This document shows positions 6,560-14,351 of a DNA stretch of 31,411 bases, one piece after another (the first letter of the stretch is position 1; each line of letters starts with the position of its first letter). The position numbers and the translations under genes are program-made. The notes beneath the pieces are model-generated. The model made no database searches. It was not told where the DNA came from and saw only the letters and a list, made by a program, of their open reading frames with translations. Origin of the DNA: Roseburia sp. (lineage in GTDB: Bacteria > Bacillota > Clostridia > Lachnospirales > Lachnospiraceae); NCBI GenBank assembly GCA_017621905.1, contig JAGASC010000272.1, positions 1 through 31,411 on the forward strand, given 5' to 3'.

Positions 6560-7993
6560 ATGAGAATTGTAGTATGTGTAAAACAGACGGTGGCTGGAGA
6601 TATCAATCCTTTTGATGCTTGTGCTTATGAAGCTGCACTGCAGATTCCGGAATCCGAAATCATTTTGCTTTCCATGGGACCGGAAAAGACATATGAGTTT
6701 CTTGTTAATCTGACGAGGCTGGGAGCGAAGGAGGCATATCTGCTATGTGATAGGGCATTTGCGGGGGCAGATACACTTGCCACAGCCTATACCTTGTCTC
6801 TGGCAGTAAAAAAGCTTGCGCCTGATCTGGTCATATGCGGAAGACAGACAATTGACGGGGATACCGGTCAGACAGGGCCATCCCTTGCTATGACGGCCGG
6901 GCTGTCCCTGATTACCAATGTTATGCAGATAAAGCAGACGGAAGGGCAGCTGTGCTGTGTTACAAGAGACAGAGGGGAACAATATGTAAATTACCCGGCA
7001 TTGATTACTGTGGAAAGAATGAATCGTTTACGCCTTCCGAGCATTCGGTCGAAACGGGGAAAGGTAATCCGGTGGAATGCACAGGAACTGGGAGCAGATA
7101 CGAAAAAGTGCGGGATAAAAGGTTCCCCCACAAAGGTGCTTGCATCCTTTGCAAATGAGGATGGAAAAAGAAAATGTAGGTTTGTAGATACTTCCATGTT
7201 GGATGCGCTTATTGAGGAAGGCGTCCAAAAAGAAAAAGAACGCACCGAACAAGGAGCAGAGCGTTTGCCGGAAAAAAAATTAAAAAAGGTCTGGATTGTA
7301 GGTGGAAAGTGCAAACAAATGGCGCAAAATATCAGCGATGATATCAGAGTGATTGACAGAGAAGCAGCGGAGTCTATGGGACAAAGCTTTATCAGGTGGT
7401 TTGTTTCAATGGTAGAGAAAGAGCAGCCTGCAGCAATCTTGTGGGATAGTGATTTCTGGAGTAAACAGACGGCACCACAGGTTGCGGCACTTCTTAGAAC
7501 AGGACTGTGTGCAGACTGTACGGCATTGGAAACGGATGGAGAGCATTTGTATATGTACCGACCGGCCTTTTCCGGCAATGTAATAGCGAAAATTTCCTGT
7601 GCCGCAAGGCCGCAGATGGCGACGATCAGGACCCCTGCAGATGGTGCCGCGGATATTATTTGTGCGTTTGGGAAAGGAGCCAAAAATGTACAGCCACTTT
7701 TGGAAGCGTATGTGCAGCGAAAAAACAGTGAAAAGGGTCCCAGGTGGGAAATTGCAGCCTCAAGAGCAGCGGTTGATGCGGAAATGCTTCCTTACGAAAT
7801 GCAGGTAGGGCTGACAGGCAGGAGTGTGAATCCGCCAGTCTATCTTGCGGTGGGAATTTCAGGGGCGGTACATCATATCGAGGGTATGAAGCAGGCAGGA
7901 ACGGTAATTGCCGTCAATCCGGACAGAAAGGCGCCTATATTTGAATATGCTGATTATGGAATCCTTGCGGCAGCAGAGGAAATTTTTAGCTAA
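6560..7993 (+). CDS. Fused electron transfer flavoprotein, EtfB-EtfA in one chain
   Basis: This 477-residue protein joins both ETF subunits. Residues ~1-200 are EtfB-like, starting MRIVVCVKQT and carrying CGRQTIDGDTGQTGP, the nucleotide/flavin-binding signature. Residues ~245-477 are EtfA-like, ending with the FAD-domain signature GLTGRSVNPPVYLAVGISGA-x2-HIEGM and then AVNPDRKAPIFEYADYGI. A charged linker rich in Lys, Glu and Arg lies between them (about 215-245). The two subunits are usually separate genes of about 260 and 320 residues or more, so the fusion is also compact. ETFs shuttle electrons between flavin dehydrogenases and other carriers; some bifurcate between NAD(H) and ferredoxin. 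In this operon the natural partners are the FAD oxidoreductase and the GlcF-like protein. Bifurcation is inference. The ribosome site is modest (GGTGA five bases before ATG). Confidence 0.88.
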   Translation: MRIVVCVKQTVAGDINPFDACAYEAALQIPESEIILLSMGPEKTYEFLVNLTRLGAKEAYLLCDRAFAGADTLATAYTLSLAVKKLAPDLVICGRQTIDGDTGQTGPSLAMTAGLSLITNVMQIKQTEGQLCCVTRDRGEQYVNYPALITVERMNRLRLPSIRSKRGKVIRWNAQELGADTKKCGIKGSPTKVLASFANEDGKRKCRFVDTSMLDALIEEGVQKEKERTEQGAERLPEKKLKKVWIVGGKCKQMAQNISDDIRVIDREAAESMGQSFIRWFVSMVEKEQPAAILWDSDFWSKQTAPQVAALLRTGLCADCTALETDGEHLYMYRPAFSGNVIAKISCAARPQMATIRTPADGAADIICAFGKGAKNVQPLLEAYVQRKNSEKGPRWEIAASRAAVDAEMLPYEMQVGLTGRSVNPPVYLAVGISGAVHHIEGMKQAGTVIAVNPDRKAPIFEYADYGILAAAEEIFS

Positions 7994-8020
7994 AGCAAAA
8001 AAAGAAAGGAGCAGAACGAT

Positions 8021-8827
8021 ATGAATTTAAAAAAAAGTTATAAAAAAGCGTCCGGCTATACACCGATTTGTAAAATTGGCGAGTGTTCTTTAAAAAAGCT
8101 GGAATTTGGCATCATCGAATTGGAGAACGGTGAAAGTGTAGATTATAAGACCATGGACAAAGAAACGGGTTTTATTATATTGGAGGGATATTGCACTGTC
8201 AGATTTAATGACCAGATCTGGGAGAATATCGGCAATCGAGAAACTGTATTTGAGAATAAAAAAGCAGTCAGTTTTTACATGCCAATAGAACAAAATCTGA
8301 CCATCGAAGGGAAGGGACATGTAAAGATTGCGGTTTGTGGTGCACCGGTAAAAGAAAAGACGGCTCCACAGCTTTTGCCGGAAGACCATGTAGTATTAAA
8401 GAAACTTGGAATAAAGCCCTGGGAAAGAGAGACCAGTTTTATTATAGATGGAAATTCCAATGCCAAAGTATTGACAATCGGAGAGGCATACACGACTCCT
8501 GGCAACTGGGCAGGATTTCCACCGCATAAGCATGATGAGGATAATATGCCGACAGAATGTATTGCAGAGGAAATTTATTATTTTCTATTCGATCCCAAAG
8601 AAGGATTTGCTGTGCAGTGTGTATATACGGCAGATGGTTCTGTGGATGAAGCTTATCGTGTAAAAAATGATGAACTGGTAGAATTCCCATATGGATATCA
8701 TACGACGGTCAGTACACCGGCATATTCGACTTATTTTTTATGGATGATGGCAGGGGATTATCAGGGATTTAACCGTTCTATGGATCCTGATCACGCATGG
8801 GTGGCAGAATTAGAAAAAAAGATTTGA
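8021..8827 (+). CDS. iolB: 5-deoxy-glucuronate isomerase family protein (IolB-like)
   Basis: This 268-residue two-cupin protein has a length usual for IolB. The diagnostic segment GNWAGFPPHKHDEDN supplies metal ligands His169 and His171, followed by Glu184 in IAEEIYYF and His227 in FPYGYHTTVSTPAY. IolB converts 5-deoxy-glucuronate to 2-deoxy-5-keto-gluconate in inositol breakdown, upstream of a PfkB kinase (IolC) and a class II aldolase (IolJ), both of which are in this operon. IolD and IolE, which would make its substrate, are not in the window and may lie upstream. AAAGGAGC gives a strong ribosome site. It is the last gene, with a hairpin immediately after. Related KduI isomerases are an alternative, but the HKHD context fits IolB better. 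Confidence 0.85.
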   Translation: MNLKKSYKKASGYTPICKIGECSLKKLEFGIIELENGESVDYKTMDKETGFIILEGYCTVRFNDQIWENIGNRETVFENKKAVSFYMPIEQNLTIEGKGHVKIAVCGAPVKEKTAPQLLPEDHVVLKKLGIKPWERETSFIIDGNSNAKVLTIGEAYTTPGNWAGFPPHKHDEDNMPTECIAEEIYYFLFDPKEGFAVQCVYTADGSVDEAYRVKNDELVEFPYGYHTTVSTPAYSTYFLWMMAGDYQGFNRSMDPDHAWVAELEKKI

Positions 8828-8834
8828 TTGTGGA

Positions 8835-8877
8835 TGCTCTCCAGTTATAGTTGTATATCAACTATAACTGGAGAGCA
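8835..8877. terminator. Bidirectional terminator-like hairpin between convergent operons
   Basis: A perfect 19-bp stem (arms 8835-8853 and 8859-8877) with a 5-base TATAT loop sits 8 bases after the IolB-like stop and 10 bases before the end of the opposing histidine kinase gene. The T run is weak on both strands (ATTCACGTTTT on plus), so termination efficiency is uncertain. Position and symmetry suit a shared terminator. Confidence 0.75.
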
Positions 8878-8886
8878 ATTCACGTT

Positions 8887-10584
8887 TTAAAATAAATATT
8901 TCTTTTCAATGAGGAAGGAGACCGTAGTACCGATATCTGGTTTGCTCTTAAAGCAAAGGGCAGATTCGTGGCCGTATTCCATAATCAGTCGCTCATTGAC
9001 ATTAACGAGTCCATAACCGCCGCTTTTACTTTTGCTTTGGGGCAGGGAAGAACCGGAAAAATCCATTCCTTTGCCGTTATCGTCTACCTGAAAGTTCAAA
9101 AACGCAGGTGCATCCTGAGCCGTTGATATCCGTATTGTAATTAAGCCTTTGTAATTAATTCCCCGAAATCCATGATTGATTGCGTTTTCCACCAAGGGTT
9201 GTAGAATAATCTTAATTACTTTATAGTCCATAACTTCAGGATCAGCTTCTACCTTTACGTCAAACATGTCGGGGAAGCGAATCTTCTCGATTTCAAGGTA
9301 ACTTCTTACGTGCTGTAATTCCTCCGCAATGGTTATGATATTCTCTCCCTTATGAAGGCCCAGGCGAAAAAACATTCCCAGATGGTAGGAGAGTTTCTCG
9401 ATATCCGAGTAAGGTTTTTTTAGCTTTGCCATCCAACTAATGGCATCAATGGAGTTGTAAATAAAATGAGGATTAATTTGGGACTGCAAAGCCCTTAACT
9501 CGGCAATCCGCTTTTGCTCTCTTTCCTTTTCAATATTTTGAATCAAAATTCGTATCCTGTCGGACATATTGATAAATTGCCATTCCAACTCTTCCAGTTC
9601 ACTGTGTTTTGCTATACTAAAAGTATGCATATAGTCTTTTGAAAAAAGGTCAAGATTTTTTCTCAGGGAGCTGATATTGTTAATTAGTTTTTTGGATATA
9701 AGAAGAACCATAAACAGGCATACGACCACAGCTAAAAAAAGTGATATTAACAGGATGCGGTTTAATGCGCTGGTAGTCTGGTACAAATCTTTATTGGACA
9801 GGATATATGTCAATTCCAGACGTTCTCCTAATGCAGGAATCTCCACAGAATAGGTATATACTGGATTTTCCTGAGAAGAGGAAAGCACCAAAGTCTCCAT
9901 AAAATGAAGAGAAGACTGAAGGCCAATGTAGCTTGTATCGGAACAGGAGACAATACGTCCATTATTAGATAAAAATATAATACTGTTTTTCAAAGAGCTG
10001 GACTCATATAAGCTACTGACGGCAGTTTCATTTAAATATAAAATAATAGAACCAATGCCAGTGTTTCGAGCAAATACCAGACAGGGGTTGTCTGTCTGAT
10101 CAAAAATGCAGCAGTCAAACAGGTTGAGCATTCTGTCCGAAAGATTGGATAAAAAATCATCGGATGGCAATGGCAGTGGTAACTTTTCGTCATAGGCGGA
10201 GGAGACATAAGTGTATCGCTGCGAAGTTGGGAAAATAATGTCAATCTGTCGGATTTCATCATAGCCGTCGAGAATTTCTTCCAAAAGAACCTGCACAGAG
10301 TTCTGTTGTTCCTGCAGGCTCATGTTGGTGCTCAATAGAGTTGCCAGAAGGGTATCATTTGATGAAATATTAAAGAGCACGGTATTGTTTCTCTTTACGA
10401 GGGCTGTCATGTCGGTATCAAATGTTTCAAAGGTAGCCTGTACATAATTTTTTGTATAGTTTTCCTGGATTGCCGTGAGCCCGAAAAAATATGCAAACAA
10501 GGTAATAAAAAGAGAACTTAATAGCCCGAAGCAAACAATATATAAGATGATAAAACGGCGAATATGTATGTTATGATAGTTCAT
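8887..10584 (-). CDS. YesM-type sensor histidine kinase
   Basis: This 565-residue membrane kinase has TM1 (~residues 11-34), an extracytoplasmic sensor (~35-275), TM2 (~277-297), a HAMP-like linker and then a His_kinase domain of the LytS/YesM class. The phospho-acceptor is His373 in QSQINPHFIYNS, followed by the ATPase N box PLVENAINHG, the DDNGKGM box and a late GGYGLVNVNERL. It should phosphorylate the adjacent response regulator in response to an extracellular carbohydrate or the loaded binding protein. Its start overlaps the regulator gene by 14 bases, with AAGGAGC as ribosome site inside that gene, so the two are translationally coupled. The divergent ABC importer is the probable target, as is usual for YesMN pairs in Firmicutes. 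Confidence 0.93.
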   Translation of the reverse strand: MNYHNIHIRRFIILYIVCFGLLSSLFITLFAYFFGLTAIQENYTKNYVQATFETFDTDMTALVKRNNTVLFNISSNDTLLATLLSTNMSLQEQQNSVQVLLEEILDGYDEIRQIDIIFPTSQRYTYVSSAYDEKLPLPLPSDDFLSNLSDRMLNLFDCCIFDQTDNPCLVFARNTGIGSIILYLNETAVSSLYESSSLKNSIIFLSNNGRIVSCSDTSYIGLQSSLHFMETLVLSSSQENPVYTYSVEIPALGERLELTYILSNKDLYQTTSALNRILLISLFLAVVVCLFMVLLISKKLINNISSLRKNLDLFSKDYMHTFSIAKHSELEELEWQFINMSDRIRILIQNIEKEREQKRIAELRALQSQINPHFIYNSIDAISWMAKLKKPYSDIEKLSYHLGMFFRLGLHKGENIITIAEELQHVRSYLEIEKIRFPDMFDVKVEADPEVMDYKVIKIILQPLVENAINHGFRGINYKGLITIRISTAQDAPAFLNFQVDDNGKGMDFSGSSLPQSKSKSGGYGLVNVNERLIMEYGHESALCFKSKPDIGTTVSFLIEKKYLF

Positions 10585-12178
10585 CGGATGCTCCTTGTTG
10601 TTTGTATTTGGAGGGAATGGAACCTACAATCTTGCAAAAAGCCTTTCGGAAGGTAATGGGATTTTTATATCCCACTAAAGTCGATATTTCATACAGCTTG
10701 TAATGTCCGGATTTCATTATAGTTTCTGCGAGACGTATCCTATATTCTGTCAAAAAATTATTAAAGGTTTTTCCGGTCTCGTGCTTGAACGAATGCATCA
10801 GTCGGGATTCGGATATGTGAAGCTGCGAAGCAACATCTGCAATTTTGATATCTTTTGCATAATTTGCAGTAATGTATGAGATAGCGTCACTTACTATGGG
10901 ACTATATTGCTTCATTGAGATTTGAAGGCTTTTCATACATTGGACATTCAATAGTATTCTTTCAAAAAAAGTAAGGGTATAGGTCCGTATTTCTTCTGTG
11001 GTGGATAATTCCTGAATATCCGATGCAGGTCGGATATTCTTTCCGAACACAAGCTGTAATGTATAGGAATTACTAAATACTTGCTGGAGGGTGGTTGTAG
11101 CCAGCTCAATAATAGTGGATTTTATAATTTGAATGTCCACAATCCGGTTTCCCAGACTATCAAAATACTTATTTATTGCGAGTTTGAGCAGTCGCTCCTC
11201 TCCTCTCGCCAGGTTTTGTATCATTTCATTTATTTCCATTGTGGACAATGTCGGAGTCTCTGTGGATAGACCGCTGATTTCCATGTAGTCAATAATTTTT
11301 CCCGCACCTACCCGGGATTTGGCAGCAACCGCTTTTTGGGCCTGTGTATATGCATGATGGATGGCAGTGAGACTCCGAAAGGTTGCACTTACACCGATGG
11401 TAAGAGCGGTATTTGTCGTATTGTAAAAATGCTCGCTGATGTCCTGCAGAAAAAGAACCTGTTGTTGAAAGTCGTAGCTCTTTGTAAAAACTAGAAGCGC
11501 TGTATCAGTGAGTGAAAGGTTTGCCTTACAGATGCAGTTTTCATTGATGCTCAGACAATAGTTAAGCCTTTCGCTCAACACAATTGAAAGGTGCTGTGTG
11601 TGAGGGGTATAGGCTGTTTGCTTGTCGACATCAATTTCTAACAGGGCGATAAAAAAGTCTTTTTTTACGGAAGAACCGTTCAGGCATTTGGTGAAATCGT
11701 AAATGTTGGTCTTCGAAGGTTTTGGATTGAGTAAAAGCTGTAATAACAATTCATCTGTGCGATAATTTTGGTAAGATATAAGCTGGTTCTTTATATGTGA
11801 AGCCTCATCCATTTTTTTTCGAAGTCGGCAAAAGACGGAAATAATCTCTTCATTCAGGGCGGGCTTGGAGATATAGGCAAAAACATCATTGTCAATGGCA
11901 GCTTTTGCATATGTAAATTCATTGTAGGCGGTCAAAATAATAATCTGTGTCTTAGGATAATCTTTTTTTATAGAATGAATTAGATTCAAGCCATCCATAA
12001 TGCCCATACGCATGTCGGTAATGACTACGTCTGGAAGCAGAGCTGCTATCATGCTGAGTGCTTCCTCGCCGTTGGAAGCCTCTCCTACTACAGTAAATCC
12101 ATAATCTTCCCAGGATATAGACATCCTGAGTCCTTCTCTTACGAGGGGCTCATCATCCACAATCAAAAGTTTATACAT
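10571..12178 (-). CDS. YesN-type response regulator with AraC DNA-binding domain
   Basis: This 535-residue regulator has an N-terminal receiver domain: acidic pair Asp8-Asp9, phospho-acceptor Asp55 in VVITDMRM, Thr83 and Lys105 in YISKP. A long middle region of the YesN kind follows. The C-terminal double helix-turn-helix of AraC type runs through SDAISYITANYAKDIKIADVA, SESRLMHSFKHETGKTFNNFL and EISTLVGYKNPITFRKAFCK. It receives phosphate from the histidine kinase encoded just downstream and most likely activates the divergent transporter/sulfatase operon. Its probable binding sites are the paired TTAGCAG repeats at 13240-13266. It starts 21 bases after the sensor-only gene, with AGAAAGG as ribosome site. 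Confidence 0.93.
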   Translation of the reverse strand: MYKLLIVDDEPLVREGLRMSISWEDYGFTVVGEASNGEEALSMIAALLPDVVITDMRMGIMDGLNLIHSIKKDYPKTQIIILTAYNEFTYAKAAIDNDVFAYISKPALNEEIISVFCRLRKKMDEASHIKNQLISYQNYRTDELLLQLLLNPKPSKTNIYDFTKCLNGSSVKKDFFIALLEIDVDKQTAYTPHTQHLSIVLSERLNYCLSINENCICKANLSLTDTALLVFTKSYDFQQQVLFLQDISEHFYNTTNTALTIGVSATFRSLTAIHHAYTQAQKAVAAKSRVGAGKIIDYMEISGLSTETPTLSTMEINEMIQNLARGEERLLKLAINKYFDSLGNRIVDIQIIKSTIIELATTTLQQVFSNSYTLQLVFGKNIRPASDIQELSTTEEIRTYTLTFFERILLNVQCMKSLQISMKQYSPIVSDAISYITANYAKDIKIADVASQLHISESRLMHSFKHETGKTFNNFLTEYRIRLAETIMKSGHYKLYEISTLVGYKNPITFRKAFCKIVGSIPSKYKQQGASDELS

Positions 12179-12199
12179 ATATTTGCCTTTCTGATATTT

Positions 12200-13147
12200 T
12201 TATATTGTCATGTTATCTTTTGTATCAAGGAAATTTGAAAATTGATCGGACAGAGATTGAAATGCCCAGGTCATTTTTTTTATAAAAAGCTTTTGTGTAA
12301 TGTAAGCTGCGAAAAACAAGGTAATACAAATGGCTAACATACCCAGGAAAAAGGAAAACAGCATCTTATTCAAGGATTCCTTGGAAAACTGTATGTATAA
12401 GGTAAAGGGGGAAGTCCCTATTTTACTGGAAAAATACTCCGAGGATTGTTGGGCGGAAAAGTCGGAAGAAGCAGCTTGTTTTTCTTCTACTGTATCCATA
12501 AATAGTATTGCACTGTTGTCCGGCAGAATGGATGTCTCGATAATAAAATCCGAGAAAATGCCGGAATCATTTGAAACAACGGTAACAGTGGGAAGTATGA
12601 CGCTTGTCGGAATGACAATTCCCAGCGTATAATAATTTTCCTCATTGGCAACAGCGGCAGATTGCAGACAGAGAAGGGAGTCCCTGGAAGGTTCTTCATA
12701 TTTTAGGTAATACCATTGAAGTTCTTCGGAAGGATTACTAAATAATTGAGGATATTGTGTCAGCAGTGAGTCATTATCCTTAAACTGTAGGTGCTCATTG
12801 AGGAGAAGCGTATATTGGGAGCCGGAACTCGCAAAATATATGGCAGATATATCTATGTTGATGTTCTTAAACTTTTTAAGTCCATTGCTGAGCTTAAGTT
12901 GCGCATAGACATCGTCTTCTGCTATATCCAGTTCTGAAAAAAACATTTTCATATTAAGTTCTATAAGTCTAAGACTCTGTTGGGCGTTAGAGGTCTGTTG
13001 CTCTCCAAAATAGCTGATTTTATCTTTATAATCGGTTTCCAGAAGATTGCAATAAAGAATAAAAACAATAAGGCTGTAGAAGAGAAAAACAATTGTTACA
13101 GGCAAGAGCAATAGTCGTGTATATTTCCTTTTCAGCATGCGAAACAT
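12200..13147 (-). CDS. Membrane sensor protein lacking a kinase domain (YesM sensor half)
   Basis: This 315-residue protein has the layout of the N-terminal half of a YesM kinase: TM1 at ~residues 12-34, an extracytoplasmic domain of ~230 residues, TM2 near 265-290, and a short cytoplasmic tail of ~25 residues that stops where a HAMP linker would begin. No His box, N box or G box is present, and only 21 bases separate it from the response regulator gene. The start is firm: GGAGGTGA lies 6 bases before ATG 13147, and a TTGAAA/TATATT promoter lies upstream. It could be a co-sensor that partners the full kinase encoded two genes on, or a kinase gene that lost its catalytic half by a clean deletion. 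No enzymatic function is suggested. Confidence 0.8.
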   Translation of the reverse strand: MFRMLKRKYTRLLLLPVTIVFLFYSLIVFILYCNLLETDYKDKISYFGEQQTSNAQQSLRLIELNMKMFFSELDIAEDDVYAQLKLSNGLKKFKNINIDISAIYFASSGSQYTLLLNEHLQFKDNDSLLTQYPQLFSNPSEELQWYYLKYEEPSRDSLLCLQSAAVANEENYYTLGIVIPTSVILPTVTVVSNDSGIFSDFIIETSILPDNSAILFMDTVEEKQAASSDFSAQQSSEYFSSKIGTSPFTLYIQFSKESLNKMLFSFFLGMLAICITLFFAAYITQKLFIKKMTWAFQSLSDQFSNFLDTKDNMTI

Positions 13148-13175
13148 AAATCGTCACCTCCATGTCTAACTATAT

Positions 13176-13203
13176 AATATATTAGGTCTTAGTTGTTTTT
13201 CAA
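13176..13203 (-). promoter_or_regulatory. Promoter of the sensor/response regulator/kinase operon
   Basis: On the minus strand, -35 TTGAAA (complement at 13198-13203) and -10 TATATT (complement at 13176-13181) are 16 bases apart. Transcription would start about 8 bases further on, just before the GGAGGTGA ribosome site (complement at 13154-13161). The same arrangement is preserved in the second copy at 22080-22107, which supports it. Confidence 0.6.
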
Positions 13204-13239
13204 GTGAATTTTATTGGAAACAAGTTGGTATGAGAAAGG

Positions 13240-13266
13240 TTAGCAGAAAACGTTCCTAATTAGCAG
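13240..13266. promoter_or_regulatory. Paired direct repeat, candidate operator for the YesN-type regulator (copy A)
   Basis: TTAGCAG occurs at 13240-13246 and again at 13260-13266, offset by 20 bases, close to two helical turns. The second repeat ends 10 bases before the -35 box of the ABC operon promoter. Same-face direct repeats next to a -35 box are typical of AraC-type activator sites. Both repeats and the 20-base offset are retained at 22144-22170. Confidence 0.55.
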
Positions 13267-13276
13267 GATAGGATTC

Positions 13277-13305
13277 TTGAATCACTTAGTCTGTTTTGCT
13301 ATAGT
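13277..13305 (+). promoter_or_regulatory. Promoter of the ABC transporter/sulfatase/rhamnosidase operon
   Basis: TTGAAT (13277-13282) and TATAGT (13300-13305) are separated by exactly 17 bases. The -35 is imperfect, as expected for an activator-dependent promoter, and paired repeats lie directly upstream. The 17-base spacing and box positions are conserved in the second copy (22181-22209). The predicted leader before ATG 13402 is about 90 bases. Confidence 0.65.
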
Positions 13306-13336
13306 TTTTCCAGAAACAAACCAGTGGAGAGTTTCA

Positions 13337-13362
13337 TAACAGTTCAACTGATTGAATTGTTA
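13337..13362 (+). promoter_or_regulatory. Leader hairpin upstream of the first permease gene
   Basis: TAACAGTTCAA (13337-13347) and TTGAATTGTTA (13352-13362) form an 11-bp stem with one G-U pair and a CTGA loop in the predicted 5' leader. It is not followed by a T run. It may affect mRNA stability or translation; no known riboswitch fold was recognised. Confidence 0.35.
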
Positions 13363-13401
13363 CAAAGCTTCACGAAAAAGAGAACTGAGAAAGGAACAAA
13401 A

Positions 13402-14337
13402 ATGAGGAAAACAATGAAGAAGAAAAGTTTATGGCAGGAAATTAGGAAGAATTATTTTTTCTATCTGCTTGCATTACCCGGTTTGATTTTTTTGATTATG
13501 TTTAACTACACCCCCATTGCCGGTATCTATCTGGCATTTGAAAAGTATACATTTGAGGGAGGACTGTTTGGCAGTGAATTTGTGGGTCTGCACAATTTCA
13601 GAATCCTTTTTGCAAGAATCGATGATGTGATAAGAGCCACCAGAAATACACTAGTGCTCAACATGGGTGAGATTTTGTTCGGAACGGTATTGAATGTTGC
13701 TGTGGCGATTATATTATCAGAGATCAACAATGAGAGATACCGGAAGATAACACAGACATTTGTACTATTTCCACACTTTTTGTCCTGGATTGTAATTGGA
13801 ACTGTGTCTGACGCACTGCTGGATGATGATGCCGGCCTGATCAATCAGATCATACAGTTGTTTGGAGGGGAAGCCGTTGCATGGAGTATGAATGCAAAGT
13901 ATTGGTGGGCAATTATTATTATTGTTTCTATCTGGAAGAATTTTGGTTATCAGAGTATTGTGTATTACGCAACGGTCACGGGTTTTGATCCGGGACTGTA
14001 TGAGGCGGCAGAAATAGACGGGGCCAGTCGGCTGCGAAGAGTCTGGTCGATTACACTGCCGCTGCTGACCCCGACCATTATTATTATGCTGCTGCTGAGT
14101 ATCGGAAATATTATGCGTGGAAGCCTCGAGCAGATTATGGGTATGACAAAATTGAGTCCGTTCATCCTTGAGACTACGGATACCATTACAACCTATGTTT
14201 ATCGCATAGGTATGGCAGGCGGAAATTTTGGAAATGCTTCTGCGGTCAGCCTTTATCAATCAATTTTTGGATGTGTTTTTGTTTTGGGCGCGAATATGAT
14301 TGTGAAGAAGATTGATCCGGATTACGCATTATTTTAA
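13402..14337 (+). CDS. ABC sugar transporter permease, LplB/YteP type
   Basis: This is a 311-residue integral membrane protein with about six hydrophobic segments, beginning NYFFYLLALPGLIFLIMFNY. The permease-ATPase interaction loop reads YEAAEIDGASRLRRVWSITLP, the EAA motif of binding-protein-dependent importers. The start is placed at ATG 13402, with AAGG at 13391-13394 and the MRKTMKKKSLWQ basic leader. An upstream in-frame start at 13324 has no ribosome site. With the second permease and the lipoprotein it forms a carbohydrate importer of the LplABC class. No ATPase gene is nearby, which is normal for this class because a shared MsmX-like ATPase is used. Expression is probably driven by the YesN-type regulator. 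Confidence 0.93.
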   Translation: MRKTMKKKSLWQEIRKNYFFYLLALPGLIFLIMFNYTPIAGIYLAFEKYTFEGGLFGSEFVGLHNFRILFARIDDVIRATRNTLVLNMGEILFGTVLNVAVAIILSEINNERYRKITQTFVLFPHFLSWIVIGTVSDALLDDDAGLINQIIQLFGGEAVAWSMNAKYWWAIIIIVSIWKNFGYQSIVYYATVTGFDPGLYEAAEIDGASRLRRVWSITLPLLTPTIIIMLLLSIGNIMRGSLEQIMGMTKLSPFILETTDTITTYVYRIGMAGGNFGNASAVSLYQSIFGCVFVLGANMIVKKIDPDYALF

Positions 14338-14351
14338 AGGAGAGTTGGAAG

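Larger units (their letters stand above)
13144..13309. repeat. Divergent control region, copy A of a duplicated ~165-bp element
   Basis: The stretch between the sensor gene and the ABC permease operon recurs at 22053-22213 in the same orientation, with roughly three quarters or more identity by eye. It includes a 27-base perfectly identical run (13257-13283 with 22161-22187). Conserved parts include the start codon and ribosome site of the minus-strand gene, both divergent promoters and the TTAGCAG pair. It spans nearly all of the gap between the two operons. Confidence 0.88.
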
